Positions 16,512-25,417 of a DNA stretch of 64,000 nt are shown here, piece by piece. The notes under the pieces were generated by a model. That model was not told the origin of the DNA. It ran no database searches and was given only the letters and a program-made list of their open reading frames with translations. Origin of the DNA: Fretibacter sp964410285 (lineage in GTDB: Bacteria; Pseudomonadota; Alphaproteobacteria; Caulobacterales; Maricaulaceae); contig CAYPFR010000001.1 in assembly GCA_964410285.1 (NCBI GenBank), positions 496,001 to 560,000 on the forward strand, in the 5' to 3' direction. Every line of letters begins with the position of its first letter. Position 1 is the stretch's first letter. The translations under genes and the position numbers were made by a program.

Positions 16512-18320
16512 ATGACCACTAACCCCCCCATAGACAGCTTTAAGCGCAGCTTATCTGCGGCGACGAAGGCGATTGCTAAGCAGCCGGAACTTGAAATTTC
16601 CTTTGGCGGGGATGTCGCGGGCATTGTGCGCGAGCAGGTGATGCTGCCGAGCCTCCCGCCCCACCCCAAGCCCGCATTAATCGCCAAAGCGCGCGGGGAG
16701 GCGGACGCCCTCGCGCTTCGGCTCGCGCTCCATGACAAAGCGGTACATGCAAAGCAGCAGCCAAGCTCCGGTCCCGCCCGCGCGGTTTATGAGGCGCTAG
16801 AAAATGCCCGTATTGAGGCGGCCGGCGGGCAGCACCTGGCCGGCATTCGCGACAATCTTGACGCGGCGCTGGATTATAAGGCGCGCCGCCGAAAATTTGG
16901 CGCCGATGATATTCCCAAAGACGACACGACCCTAGCGGACGCCATGGGGCTTTATGCGCGCGAGGTTCTGACGGGCCGCGCCCTGCCAGAGAGCTGCGGC
17001 GGGATTATGAAGGTTTGGCGGCAGACCATTTCGGAGACGGCGCAGGCAAAGTTGAAAGCCCTCGCGGGGCTTGTTCATGACCAAGCCAAATTCGGCGAAG
17101 GCGTGCGCGATATTTTGCGCGATTTCGAACTGCTAGATCAGACATCCGAGCCCGAGGAGAGCGAAGAAAATGAAGAGCAGGAGTCCTCTGAGAATGAAGA
17201 CCAGCAGCCCGATCAGCCGCCGGACACGCCCCAAGAAGATCAGCCGGGCCAGACTGAAGTTTCCGATGCCGACGCTCAAGAAGACGATAGCAGCGAAGCT
17301 CAAGATATGGTCGACGCTGAAAATATTGACGGCGAGCAGGAAAATGACGAGCAAACGCCGAGCCAATCCCCGCAGCATAGCTCTATCCCCAATATGCCGC
17401 CCGCATACGGCGCCTATACAACGACACATGACGAGGTGATCAAGGCCGAAGAGCTATGCGAGCCCGAGGAGCTAGAGCGGCTGCGCGGCTATCTCGATAA
17501 TCACATGAAGGGATTATCCTCTGTAATTGCGCGCCTCGCTAACCGCCTCCAGCGCCGCTTGCTCGCGCAGCAGCAACGATCTTGGACTTTTGACCTTGAG
17601 GAAGGGATGCTGGATACAGCGCGGCTCACGCGGGTGATTATCGACCCCATGTCGGCCTTGACCTTTAAGGAAGAAAAAGAAACGGATTTTCGCGATACCG
17701 TTGTCACCATATTGATTGATAATTCCGGCTCGATGCGCGGGCGACCAATCATGGTCGCCGCCGTCTGCGCCGATATTATGGCAAGAACGCTAGAGCGCTG
17801 CGGGGTGAAAGCGGAGATTCTCGGCTTTACCACAAAGGCGTGGAAAGGCGGGCGCAGTTTCCAAGATTGGCTCGCAGACGGAAAGCCCGCCAAGCCCGGA
17901 CGGCTCAATGACCTGCGCCATATAATATATAAATCCGCAGATATGCCGTGGCGGCGGGCCAAGCGTAACCTTGGGCTGATGATGCGCGAAGGTCTTTTGA
18001 AGGAAAATATTGACGGCGAAGCGCTGGAATGGGCGTACCGCCGCCTCATGGCACGGCCAGAGCAGCGCCGCATTATGATGGTAATTTCCGACGGCGCGCC
18101 CGTAGATGACGCGACTCAAAGCCAGAATAAAACGGGTATGCTGGAGGGGCATCTTCGGATGGTGATTGATAAGATTGAGAACCGCAGCGACGTCGAACTT
18201 GTCGCTATTGGTATTGGTCACGACGTTACCCGCTGGTATCGGCGCGCCGTCACCATCATGGACGTCGAGCAGCTCGGCGGCGCGATGACTGAAAAACTCG
18301 CGGAATTGTTTGACGGGTGA
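16512..18320 (+). CDS. cobT: Cobaltochelatase VWA subunit CobT
   Basis: The 602-residue protein has an N-terminal helical region, a strongly acidic Glu/Asp/Gln/Pro-rich linker at about residues 215-300, and a C-terminal von Willebrand A domain. The MIDAS motif is DNSGSMRG near residue 402, with further metal-site residues after it (ISDGAP). This three-part plan is diagnostic of CobT, the partner of CobS. ATG at 16512 is preferred to TTG at 16509. It forms an operon with the J-domain gene and cobS, and probably the next gene. Confidence 0.93.
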   Translation: MTTNPPIDSFKRSLSAATKAIAKQPELEISFGGDVAGIVREQVMLPSLPPHPKPALIAKARGEADALALRLALHDKAVHAKQQPSSGPARAVYEALENARIEAAGGQHLAGIRDNLDAALDYKARRRKFGADDIPKDDTTLADAMGLYAREVLTGRALPESCGGIMKVWRQTISETAQAKLKALAGLVHDQAKFGEGVRDILRDFELLDQTSEPEESEENEEQESSENEDQQPDQPPDTPQEDQPGQTEVSDADAQEDDSSEAQDMVDAENIDGEQENDEQTPSQSPQHSSIPNMPPAYGAYTTTHDEVIKAEELCEPEELERLRGYLDNHMKGLSSVIARLANRLQRRLLAQQQRSWTFDLEEGMLDTARLTRVIIDPMSALTFKEEKETDFRDTVVTILIDNSGSMRGRPIMVAAVCADIMARTLERCGVKAEILGFTTKAWKGGRSFQDWLADGKPAKPGRLNDLRHIIYKSADMPWRRAKRNLGLMMREGLLKENIDGEALEWAYRRLMARPEQRRIMMVISDGAPVDDATQSQNKTGMLEGHLRMVIDKIENRSDVELVAIGIGHDVTRWYRRAVTIMDVEQLGGAMTEKLAELFDG

Positions 18321-18388
18321 GGGACGCGGCGTGCTAACCCATTCGTAATTAATTTTTGCTATCTTCCCAAAAAAATGGGAGCGAGATC

Positions 18389-19381
18389 ATGGCTACAGCC
18401 GTTGTAAGTGATATTTTTAATAAGGCCAAAGAGGCAGGCGTGCTGACGTCGCAAGACTTTGCGGTTTTGCGCCGGGCGGTGGGCGGAGATCTAACAATCG
18501 ATAGCCGCGAAGCCGACATATTATTTTATATCAATGAAAAATGTATCGTGCCCGCCGATTGGAGTGAGTATTTTATTGGTGCGATTACCGCTTACCTCGT
18601 CGAGCAAACACCGCCGCTGGGCTATATAAATGATATTCAGGCCTCTTGGCTGCTGGCGCGTATTAATCATGACGGCGTCGTTGAGACCGAAACCGAGCTT
18701 GCGCTTTTGCTCGGCGTGATGAAAACCTCGGCTAACATTACAGACAGCCTTGAAAAGTTCGCCCTCGCGCAGGTCGAGCGCGCCGTCCTGGAGGGGCGAG
18801 GTCATCTCTCGCGCTCACCTGATCTCACGCCCGGCGTTATCGGCGAAGCGGAAGTGGATATGCTGCGCCGCGTGCTTTACGCCGCATCGAGTGAGGGCGG
18901 GGTGGGTATTTCGCGCCTTGAGGCCGAAGCGCTCTTTAATCTGAACGAAGCCACCTCCGGCGCGCCAAATTGCGAAAGCTGGCAAAAATTATATGTTTGC
19001 GGCATTGCTAATCATTTGATGATGTCGGCCGCTTGGGAAGAGCCAAGCCTGAGAGAGGCTATGCGCCGGGAAAATTGGTTGAAAGACACGCGCAAAGGCG
19101 AGTTGAAAGCCGGCTTCCTTGATTTAGATTTCAAGAAAATTGTGGCGGCTTTTGGCGCGATTTTTGGGTCCAAGACAGACGCAGCCCCGCAGATGAGTCA
19201 TATGAACGCGGAAAAAAATGCACAGGCCGAAATCCTCACCGAGGGCGAATCCCGCTGGTTGATCGAGCGTCTTAACCGCGACGGCGGTATTGATTCCAAT
19301 GAGCGGGCCTTGCTTGATTTCATTGCCCGCGAATGCCCCGCTATCCACAGAAGCCTCGCGCCCTTATTGCACGCGGCTTAG
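18389..19381 (+). CDS. Unknown protein with internal duplication (TerB-like repeats?)
   Basis: I do not recognise this 330-residue protein. Two copies of the same layout can be seen. A block of the type LRR-x(10)-EADILFYINE...W (about residues 12-60) is followed by a block ASWLLARINHDGVVETETELALL (split near 88-110). Both recur in diverged form at about 155-205 (LRRVL...EAEALFNLNE...W) and 290-330 (SRWLIERLNRDGGIDSNERALL). The DG-x-x-E-x-E helix pairs resemble TerB-like helical repeats. No signal peptide is seen. GGGAG precedes ATG 18389. It follows cobT by 68 bp in the same direction and converges with the CNNM gene with a 4-bp overlap. Confidence 0.65.
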   Translation: MATAVVSDIFNKAKEAGVLTSQDFAVLRRAVGGDLTIDSREADILFYINEKCIVPADWSEYFIGAITAYLVEQTPPLGYINDIQASWLLARINHDGVVETETELALLLGVMKTSANITDSLEKFALAQVERAVLEGRGHLSRSPDLTPGVIGEAEVDMLRRVLYAASSEGGVGISRLEAEALFNLNEATSGAPNCESWQKLYVCGIANHLMMSAAWEEPSLREAMRRENWLKDTRKGELKAGFLDLDFKKIVAAFGAIFGSKTDAAPQMSHMNAEKNAQAEILTEGESRWLIERLNRDGGIDSNERALLDFIARECPAIHRSLAPLLHAA

Positions 19382-20679
19382 CTCCGCGTCTCCCGCTGAT
19401 CACGTTCAAAGGTCTTTTTGACCTTGAGCTGTTTGATCTGGTTGCGCTCGCGCTCTAGAACTTCAAAACGGTAGCCATAATATGAAAATGTCTGGCCGGC
19501 CTCGGGAATGGTGCGGCTCTCGTGGATCACAAGCCCAGCGAGGGTCACGGCCTCTTCATCGGGCAAGGACCAATCCATGGCGCGGTTGACATCACGAATA
19601 GGCAGATCGCCTGCGACCTTGACGCTGCCGTCCTTAAACCGCGTAAGCCCGACGATCTCTTCGTCATATTCATCCTGAATATCGCCGACGATTTCTTCTA
19701 GAATATCTTCAAGCGTAATCACACCCATCAGCGCGCCATATTCATCGACCACAAGAGCGAAATGCTCGCGCTTGCTTTGGAATGCGCGCAGCTGCCGAAC
19801 AACAGATGTGGTTTCAGGGACATACCACGCCTCGCGGACAATGCGTTTTATATTGAGCGAGTCCGTCTCGACATTGGCGCGGGTTAGATGTTTGAGGATA
19901 TCTTTGACGTGCAAAACGCCGATCACATTGTCCTGATCTCCGTCATAAACCGGAAGGCGGGAGTGACCGCTTGCAAGTACCTCTTTGAGAACATTTTCCG
20001 GCTGCGTATTTACGTCAATCATGACAAGGTTTTTACGGTGGATCATGACCTCTTCTACCGTTAGCTCGCCTAGCTCCAGCACGCCGCGAATCTGGTCACG
20101 TGCGCGCTTGGCCACGCCGCCCTCTTGGTGATGAAGATCGACTTGGCCGCGAATTTCATCCGCCGCCGACCACGCCGAAGCATCTGTATTCACGCCAAAG
20201 GCGCGCAGCGTGCCGTTTACAATGACCTGCACGACCATAACAATCGGGGCGAGCAGCTTCACTAATATCGAAATGGGCCGCGCCACGCTGAGCGCCATTT
20301 TATCAGGCTGGGTGATCGCATAGGTCTTTGGCAGGACTTCGGCGAAGACCAGAATCAATGCGGTGGTAATGGCGGTGGCGTAAAATATTCCGGCCTCCCC
20401 AAAAAGCGTTAGCATGGTGCCCGCCATAATGGAGGAAGCGAGGATATTGACGAAATTATTGCCGAGCAATATTCCGCCCAGCAGGCGCTCACGCATATTC
20501 AATAGCCGGGTGACAATAGAGGCGCGGCGATCGCCGTCCTTATCAAGGCTATGCATACGCGCGCGGCTCGCGGCCGTTAGCGCGGTTTCCGAGCCGGAGA
20601 AAAAGGCCGAAAAAACGAGCAGCAAAAGCACAATAATGAGTTTGCTTATGATGTCTGGGTCTGAAAGTTTATCGAGCAT
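19378..20679 (-). CDS. CNNM/CorC-type membrane protein (DUF21 + CBS pair + CorC_HlyC)
   Basis: The 433-residue protein has an N-terminal DUF21/CNNM membrane domain (about residues 10-190, four hydrophobic segments, FFSGSETALTAASR motif), then two CBS domains (about 205-335, with SHSRLPVYDGDQDNVIGVLH and VVDEYGALMGVITLEDILEEIVG), then a CorC_HlyC domain to the end. The family is linked to magnesium/cobalt efflux; old hemolysin names are misleading. It is 4 bp downstream of aroB, so it may be read from the aroK-aroB operon. Its 3' end overlaps the convergent unknown. Confidence 0.92.
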   Translation of the reverse strand: MLDKLSDPDIISKLIIVLLLLVFSAFFSGSETALTAASRARMHSLDKDGDRRASIVTRLLNMRERLLGGILLGNNFVNILASSIMAGTMLTLFGEAGIFYATAITTALILVFAEVLPKTYAITQPDKMALSVARPISILVKLLAPIVMVVQVIVNGTLRAFGVNTDASAWSAADEIRGQVDLHHQEGGVAKRARDQIRGVLELGELTVEEVMIHRKNLVMIDVNTQPENVLKEVLASGHSRLPVYDGDQDNVIGVLHVKDILKHLTRANVETDSLNIKRIVREAWYVPETTSVVRQLRAFQSKREHFALVVDEYGALMGVITLEDILEEIVGDIQDEYDEEIVGLTRFKDGSVKVAGDLPIRDVNRAMDWSLPDEEAVTLAGLVIHESRTIPEAGQTFSYYGYRFEVLERERNQIKQLKVKKTFERDQRETRS

Positions 20680-20682
20680 GGC

Positions 20683-21795
20683 CTAGCCTAGCGCCTCCTT
20701 GAGGTCCTGCAAATAGGCCAGCACATCCTGCGTGCTCGCCCCCTTCTGAACAAATGCCTGCCCAATAGCGCGCGTTAAAATCAGCGTCAGCGCGCCGCCT
20801 TCATTTTTCTTATCATGCTGCATATGCGATAAAAATGTTTCCGGCGCCTGCAAGAGTTGGCGCGTATCCACCGTGGTTGTCAGGCCCAATGTCTTTAGAT
20901 GCGCCTTGACCCGCGCCGTGTCTTCTTTTGGGCACAGGCCCAGACGCGCGGAAAACTCAAAGGCCATTTCCATACCCGCACTGACCGCCTCACCGTGTAA
21001 AAGATTGCCGCCATAACCGGCCTGCGCTTCAAGGGCGTGACCGAAACTATGCCCTAGGTTGAGCAGCGCCCGTTGGCCGCGCTCATGCTCATCCTGCGCG
21101 ACGATACGGGCTTTGGCCTCGCAGCTTTTGCGCACGGCCTCTGCCGTGGCCGCAAGATCGCCCGCTAGAATTTTCGCGCCCGCGTCCTCTAGCCATGTAA
21201 AAAAATCTGCATCCCCCAAGAGGCCATATTTGACAACCTCCGCATAGCCGGATTTTAGTTCGCGCTCCGGCAAGGTCGACAGGACCGACATATCAGAGAG
21301 CACAAGCTTTGGCTGATAAAAAGCGCCGATAAGGTTCTTGCCTTGCGGTACATTAATCGCGGTTTTGCCGCCCACCGCGCTATCAACCTGCGAAAGTAGG
21401 GTCGTCGGAATTTGTATAAAGCGGCAGCCGCGTTTATAAACGCTGGCGGCAAATCCGGTCAGATCCCCGATCACCCCGCCGCCCAGCGCAATCACCGCGT
21501 CATTGCGCTCAAGCCCATGAGCGAGCATGGCGCTTAGCACTTCTTGCAAATAGGTAAAGCTCTTGGTGCGCTCACCAGCGGGAAGCACAATAAAGACGGC
21601 ATTAAGCCCGCTATGATCAAGCACGTCCTTATAAAGCGCTGCAACGGTTTCGTCGGTCACGATCACGGCCTTATCGCTCGCCAAATGCGGGCGTAAAAGC
21701 GCAGCGGCCTGCGAGAGCAGCCCTGCACCGATCACAATGTCATAGCTTCGCGGGCCGAGATCAACGCGCACGTGCTGGGCTGGGGCAGAACTCAT
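20683..21795 (-). CDS. aroB: 3-dehydroquinate synthase
   Basis: The 370-residue enzyme carries out the second shikimate step, turning DAHP into 3-dehydroquinate with NAD and a divalent metal. Visible motifs are GERTKSF, the NAD-binding ALGGGVIGDLTGFAAS, the IPTTLLSQVDSAVGGKTAIN stretch, and metal ligands in SGYAEVVKYG, NLGHSFGHALE and LLHGEAVSAGM. The ATG overlaps the aroK stop by 3 bp (ATGA junction), giving coupled translation. aroK-aroB-CNNM appear to be one transcription unit. Confidence 0.96.
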   Translation of the reverse strand: MSSAPAQHVRVDLGPRSYDIVIGAGLLSQAAALLRPHLASDKAVIVTDETVAALYKDVLDHSGLNAVFIVLPAGERTKSFTYLQEVLSAMLAHGLERNDAVIALGGGVIGDLTGFAASVYKRGCRFIQIPTTLLSQVDSAVGGKTAINVPQGKNLIGAFYQPKLVLSDMSVLSTLPERELKSGYAEVVKYGLLGDADFFTWLEDAGAKILAGDLAATAEAVRKSCEAKARIVAQDEHERGQRALLNLGHSFGHALEAQAGYGGNLLHGEAVSAGMEMAFEFSARLGLCPKEDTARVKAHLKTLGLTTTVDTRQLLQAPETFLSHMQHDKKNEGGALTLILTRAIGQAFVQKGASTQDVLAYLQDLKEALG

Positions 21796-22475
21796 TGCGG
21801 CGAGCCCGATGTGCTATCTGCACCTTGAGCCGCCTGAGCGTAATGGCGTTCAATCGCGCTGATCACTTTGGCGACTGTGCGCTGGTGCGGGCCTTTGGAA
21901 ATATTGACCGTAAGGTCGGCCTGTGCATAAATCGGATAGCGGTAGTCCATCAATTCCTTGAGTTTGGCGCGCGGGTCCGCCACTTGTAAAAGCGGGCGGG
22001 TGTCTTTTTTGCGTACCCGGCGCATGATGGTCTCAAAATCTCCCTTAAGGAAAACGGTCAGGGCGCGGCTTTGCAAGATCGCCCGCGTATCCTCAGGAAT
22101 AAAGGCACCGCCCCCCGTCGAGAGGACCATTGGCACGCCCGATAAAAGGCGGTCAATGACGCGGCGTTCGCCCCCCCGAAAGGCCTCTTGGCCATGGTCG
22201 CGAAAATAACCTGCCACGGTTCGCCCAGAGGCGGCCTCTATTTCCTCGTCTGAATCATAAAAAGGCAGATCGAGCGTTTTGGCAAGGCGGCGTCCAACCG
22301 TCGTTTTTCCCACCCCCATCAGGCCGACAAGCGCTATAGGCCGCTGCTTTACGGCGTCTGAAAACTGCGGCATGAGCGGATTGCGCAGGCCTTTTTTTAG
22401 CCCGGAGGCGGCAGACGCGCGGCGGCTTCTTTTTTTATGTGCAGCCGAGGCGTGTGGCTGAGTTTCGGGCGGCAT
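21792..22475 (-). CDS. aroK: Shikimate kinase
   Basis: The core shikimate kinase starts near residue 47 with GLMGVGKTTVGRRLAK (P-loop), then the shikimate-binding YDSDEEIEAASG, the GGERRVIDRL region and the STGGGAF motif; the arginine lid is KKDTRPLL. ATG at 22475 is used, giving 227 residues; it leaves an N-terminal basic, Ala/Ser/Lys-rich extension of about 45 residues that most shikimate kinases lack. A longer frame reaches 22535 without support, and a later start at residue 35 is also possible. The stop overlaps aroB. Confidence 0.92.
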   Translation of the reverse strand: MPPETQPHASAAHKKRSRRASAASGLKKGLRNPLMPQFSDAVKQRPIALVGLMGVGKTTVGRRLAKTLDLPFYDSDEEIEAASGRTVAGYFRDHGQEAFRGGERRVIDRLLSGVPMVLSTGGGAFIPEDTRAILQSRALTVFLKGDFETIMRRVRKKDTRPLLQVADPRAKLKELMDYRYPIYAQADLTVNISKGPHQRTVAKVISAIERHYAQAAQGADSTSGSPQ

Positions 22476-22625
22476 AATTTTGCCTTTAAATGCTAATGTG
22501 TATAAAGCTGCGCAAAGAGTTGGCAATGCATACAAAAATTTTGCTTAATATGTCCGCAAATCGCCCTATGCTCAACCGCAAAAGCAATATTAGGCGAAAA
22601 TCATCTCGCCGCGACAGGAGTATAT

Positions 22626-22766
22626 ATGAAACGTCTGACCTTTGGCCTTCTGGTGCTTGCGATATTTTTTATAGGGGCATTTTTCTGGTTGCTCTCCGCG
22701 GCCTCGCCGCAGCACGCCCCTCAAGAAGTGCAAACGATCGATTTGCCAGATATATACGAAAAATAA
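22626..22766 (+). CDS. 46-residue single-pass membrane peptide
   Basis: A short frame starts at ATG 22626, 5 nt after a strong AGGAG (22616-22620), and ends at TAA 22764-22766. The product starts MKRLTFGLLVLAIFF, has one hydrophobic helix at about residues 5-24, then a short polar tail ending DLPDIYEK. The ribosome site is better than those of most neighbours. It is divergent from aroK and 53 bp ahead of the secreted unknown that precedes xerD. No function is known to me. Confidence 0.6.
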   Translation: MKRLTFGLLVLAIFFIGAFFWLLSAASPQHAPQEVQTIDLPDIYEK

Positions 22767-22819
22767 CTGGGCCAAGCACCGCCGCAGTGTCTTCCCCCGT
22801 CTCAAATATGAAAGTGCAT

Positions 22820-24439
22820 ATGACCTTTAAACACATTCTACTTGGCGCTGCCTCAATTGGCTTTATTGCCTTTCCGCTTGGCGCGTCGGCACAGTCAATC
22901 GAAGTCGGGGAACTCGGCGCGGCCCAAGCCTATGACGCGGGCGTGATTGATTTTAATTCTGGCGGATTGGATCCGGCGCTATGGCAGGGCACGAGCGCTA
23001 AAATGGCGACGCATCTTTTGAATAATTTGCCGGACGTGCCAAAGCATCCGATTGGTAAAAATATGATCCGATCAGTTGTGCTCACTGGGGGCGTGCCCCC
23101 GCAAGGCGATGATCCTGGCTACGCTCAGGCGCGTCTTCGCAGCGTCATGGCGCTCAATGACCCGCAGGCCTTGCAAAATCTCGCCAGCCGCTCTCCCGAT
23201 ATTGTGGCGGACCCTGCCGTGCGCGCAGATTTAGCGCTGGCCGTGGGCGAAGTTGAGAATGCCTGCGCGATGGCTGATAGCATTACCGAGGGCCGCAGTA
23301 CGCCCACATGGGCGCGGCTGCGCGCGGTTTGCCATGTTAAGCGCGGGGAGGTGCCCGCTGCGGAGCTAACTGTCAGCCTGTTGAAAAAGTCCGGCCTAAA
23401 AGATGATGTCTTTTACGCGCTGATGAACCGCCTGACGGGCGTAAGCCAAAGCACGCCGGATATCTCTCTTTCGGGTGATCCCCTCTATGCGGCTATGGCA
23501 GACCTCATCGCGGCAGGGGCGCCGGCGCCGTTATCCGCGCCAAATTATATGACGCCGCTGCAAGCGGCCAGCGTCGCGCGGGATCCAAAAGCCAGTCCGG
23601 ACGCGCGGCTTCAAGCACTCTTTAAAGCGGATAAATTGCTGGACAATGCTGCGATGGAACAAATCCTAAGCGGTATGATCTATGACGGCGTACCAGTTGA
23701 CGCGCTCTCCGGCGCAAGTAACTTTACTCTTGAGCAGGCGCTCGCCGCTGGTCCGAGCGGAAAAAGCTTCGCCCAGCTTTTCGCTCTTATTAAGCAAGGG
23801 GGCGATCCGCAGATCACCGCCAAGGCGGCAAGCGCGCTGCTAACCCGCGCGCAAAAGGCAGGTGCATTTGCACGCTTTAGCGAGCTAATTGAAGCCGAGC
23901 TGGCAATTCTGTCGCCCGAAGCTAAGGCGGCGACGGATTTGGCGCTTTTTGCGCGGGCGGCTGTGCTGCGTGCAGATATTGGAGCCCTGCAAAGCCTTTA
24001 TGCGGCTCTCGGGGAGCGGCCGGAAGATCAAGCGCGGCTTGCGCTGGCGGCGGATGCGTTAGGTAATGGATTTCGCCTTGGTGATTTAGGACGAGATATT
24101 GAAACGCGCTTGGGCACGCCGGCAGCTAAACGCCGCGCCGAGCGCGACGCTTATATTGCTCTGGCGCTGGGCTCTACTTTGTCAGGAAGCGGCGCGATAG
24201 CGCTTGAGGGCGCCGGCGCGGGCGCGGGACGGGCACTCAAAGACGGGCAAATTGCAGCGATAGGCGCGTCGGCGAAGGCGGGCTCACGCGCGGAAACGGC
24301 GCTTCGGGCGGCCATCGCGCTTGAGGGCAGAGCGTTGAACGGCCCGTCCCTGGCAGCGGTAATTGCCGCCCTGATGGAGGCCCAACTTCCGCAATATGCC
24401 GGACAAATAGCGGCGCTAGATTTTCTTGAGGGCCTATAG
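22820..24439 (+). CDS. Secreted/periplasmic helical-repeat protein of unknown function
   Basis: The product from ATG 22820 is 539 residues, with a clear signal peptide (MTFKHILLGAASIGFIAFP...GASAQS). The rest is Ala/Leu-rich and looks like alpha-helical solenoid repeats, with no catalytic motif that I can name. A longer open frame runs back to 22490, but it overlaps the aroK promoter and the 46-residue peptide and would bury the signal peptide, so I reject that start; ATG 22808 is a close alternative. The stop is 5 bp before xerD, which suggests co-transcription. Confidence 0.7.
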   Translation: MTFKHILLGAASIGFIAFPLGASAQSIEVGELGAAQAYDAGVIDFNSGGLDPALWQGTSAKMATHLLNNLPDVPKHPIGKNMIRSVVLTGGVPPQGDDPGYAQARLRSVMALNDPQALQNLASRSPDIVADPAVRADLALAVGEVENACAMADSITEGRSTPTWARLRAVCHVKRGEVPAAELTVSLLKKSGLKDDVFYALMNRLTGVSQSTPDISLSGDPLYAAMADLIAAGAPAPLSAPNYMTPLQAASVARDPKASPDARLQALFKADKLLDNAAMEQILSGMIYDGVPVDALSGASNFTLEQALAAGPSGKSFAQLFALIKQGGDPQITAKAASALLTRAQKAGAFARFSELIEAELAILSPEAKAATDLALFARAAVLRADIGALQSLYAALGERPEDQARLALAADALGNGFRLGDLGRDIETRLGTPAAKRRAERDAYIALALGSTLSGSGAIALEGAGAGAGRALKDGQIAAIGASAKAGSRAETALRAAIALEGRALNGPSLAAVIAALMEAQLPQYAGQIAALDFLEGL

Positions 24440-24444
24440 CCGCC

Positions 24445-25377
24445 ATGAACGCGGCGCGTCATATTGAAAGTTTTTTAGAAATGATGAGCGCCGAGCGAGC
24501 GGCGTCTGAAAACACTCTGGGAGCTTACCGGCGCGATCTCAATGATTGGCAGACCCATTTTACCTCTGGGCGCCAAGATATCCTCACGGCTGGCACGGGC
24601 CATATAGAGGGGGTCTTATCGATCTGGGCCAAGGGAGGACTTGCCGCTTCGACAACGGCGCGTAAGCTCTCTGCGCTCAAGCAGTTTTATCTCTTCGCCC
24701 AAATTGAAGGCCTGCGCGCAGACAATCCGGCCCATTTGCTTAAGGGTCCGAAACTGGGTCGGCCTCTGCCCAAGATATTATCAGAGGCAGATGTCGACCG
24801 CCTATTTAAAACGCTGCAAGAGGATCAAAGCGACGCGGGCCTTCGTATGCGGGCGCTCATGGAAATTCTCTATGCGGGCGGGCTACGGGTGAGCGAACTT
24901 GTCAGCCTCAAAGTCGGCGCGGCTGCGCGGCGTGATGGATGCTTGATTATCAAAGGCAAGGGGGGACGCGAGCGGCTGGTGCCCTTAACAGGCGCGGCCA
25001 AGACAGCGATTGCCCAATGGCTTCCCCGCCGCGAGGACGGTCTTGGGAGCGCGCAAAAAGCTGGTAAGGAAAGCGGGTATTTGTTTCCGTCTCGCGGGGC
25101 CAAGGGCCATCTGACGCGCGAGCGGTTTGCACAAATGCTTAAAGCGCTAGCGGTAAAGGCTGGCTTGCCGCCAAGTCAGATTTCGCCCCACGTCCTTCGC
25201 CATGCCTTTGCCACCCATTTGCTTTCCAATGGGGCGGACCTTCGCAGTGTGCAAACGCTTTTGGGTCATGCTGATATTTCAACAACTCAGATCTATACCC
25301 ATGTTCTCGACGAACGCCTGCGCGCCCTCGTGCAGGAAAGTCATCCGTTGGCGCAAAAAAATAACCCGCCGACCTAG
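24445..25377 (+). CDS. xerD: Tyrosine recombinase XerD
   Basis: The 310-residue site-specific recombinase has an N-terminal SAM-like core-binding domain (1-95) and a catalytic domain with all active residues: Arg in GGLRVSELVSL, Lys in KGKGGRERLVPL, H-x-x-R in PHVLRHAFATHLL, His in LLGHADISTTQ and the nucleophile Tyr in IYTHV. It should resolve chromosome dimers at dif with XerC. XerD is favoured over XerC because of the nearby aro genes and accA, a common alphaproteobacterial setting. No mobile element is attached, so it is the housekeeping enzyme rather than an integrase. Confidence 0.88.
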   Translation: MNAARHIESFLEMMSAERAASENTLGAYRRDLNDWQTHFTSGRQDILTAGTGHIEGVLSIWAKGGLAASTTARKLSALKQFYLFAQIEGLRADNPAHLLKGPKLGRPLPKILSEADVDRLFKTLQEDQSDAGLRMRALMEILYAGGLRVSELVSLKVGAAARRDGCLIIKGKGGRERLVPLTGAAKTAIAQWLPRREDGLGSAQKAGKESGYLFPSRGAKGHLTRERFAQMLKALAVKAGLPPSQISPHVLRHAFATHLLSNGADLRSVQTLLGHADISTTQIYTHVLDERLRALVQESHPLAQKNNPPT

Positions 25378-25417
25378 GCGCTATTTATGATTAGGGCACT
25401 ATTTTATGATTGGGGCG

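Noticed and set aside
22490..22819. Long N-terminal extension of the secreted unknown gene back to 22490
   Set aside because: It overlaps the aroK start and the 46-residue peptide, reads as basic low-quality sequence and would place the signal peptide inside the protein.
24445..25377. xerD as a possible phage or element integrase
   Set aside because: No attachment repeats, no adjacent tRNA, no cargo genes; length and motifs fit the housekeeping recombinase.
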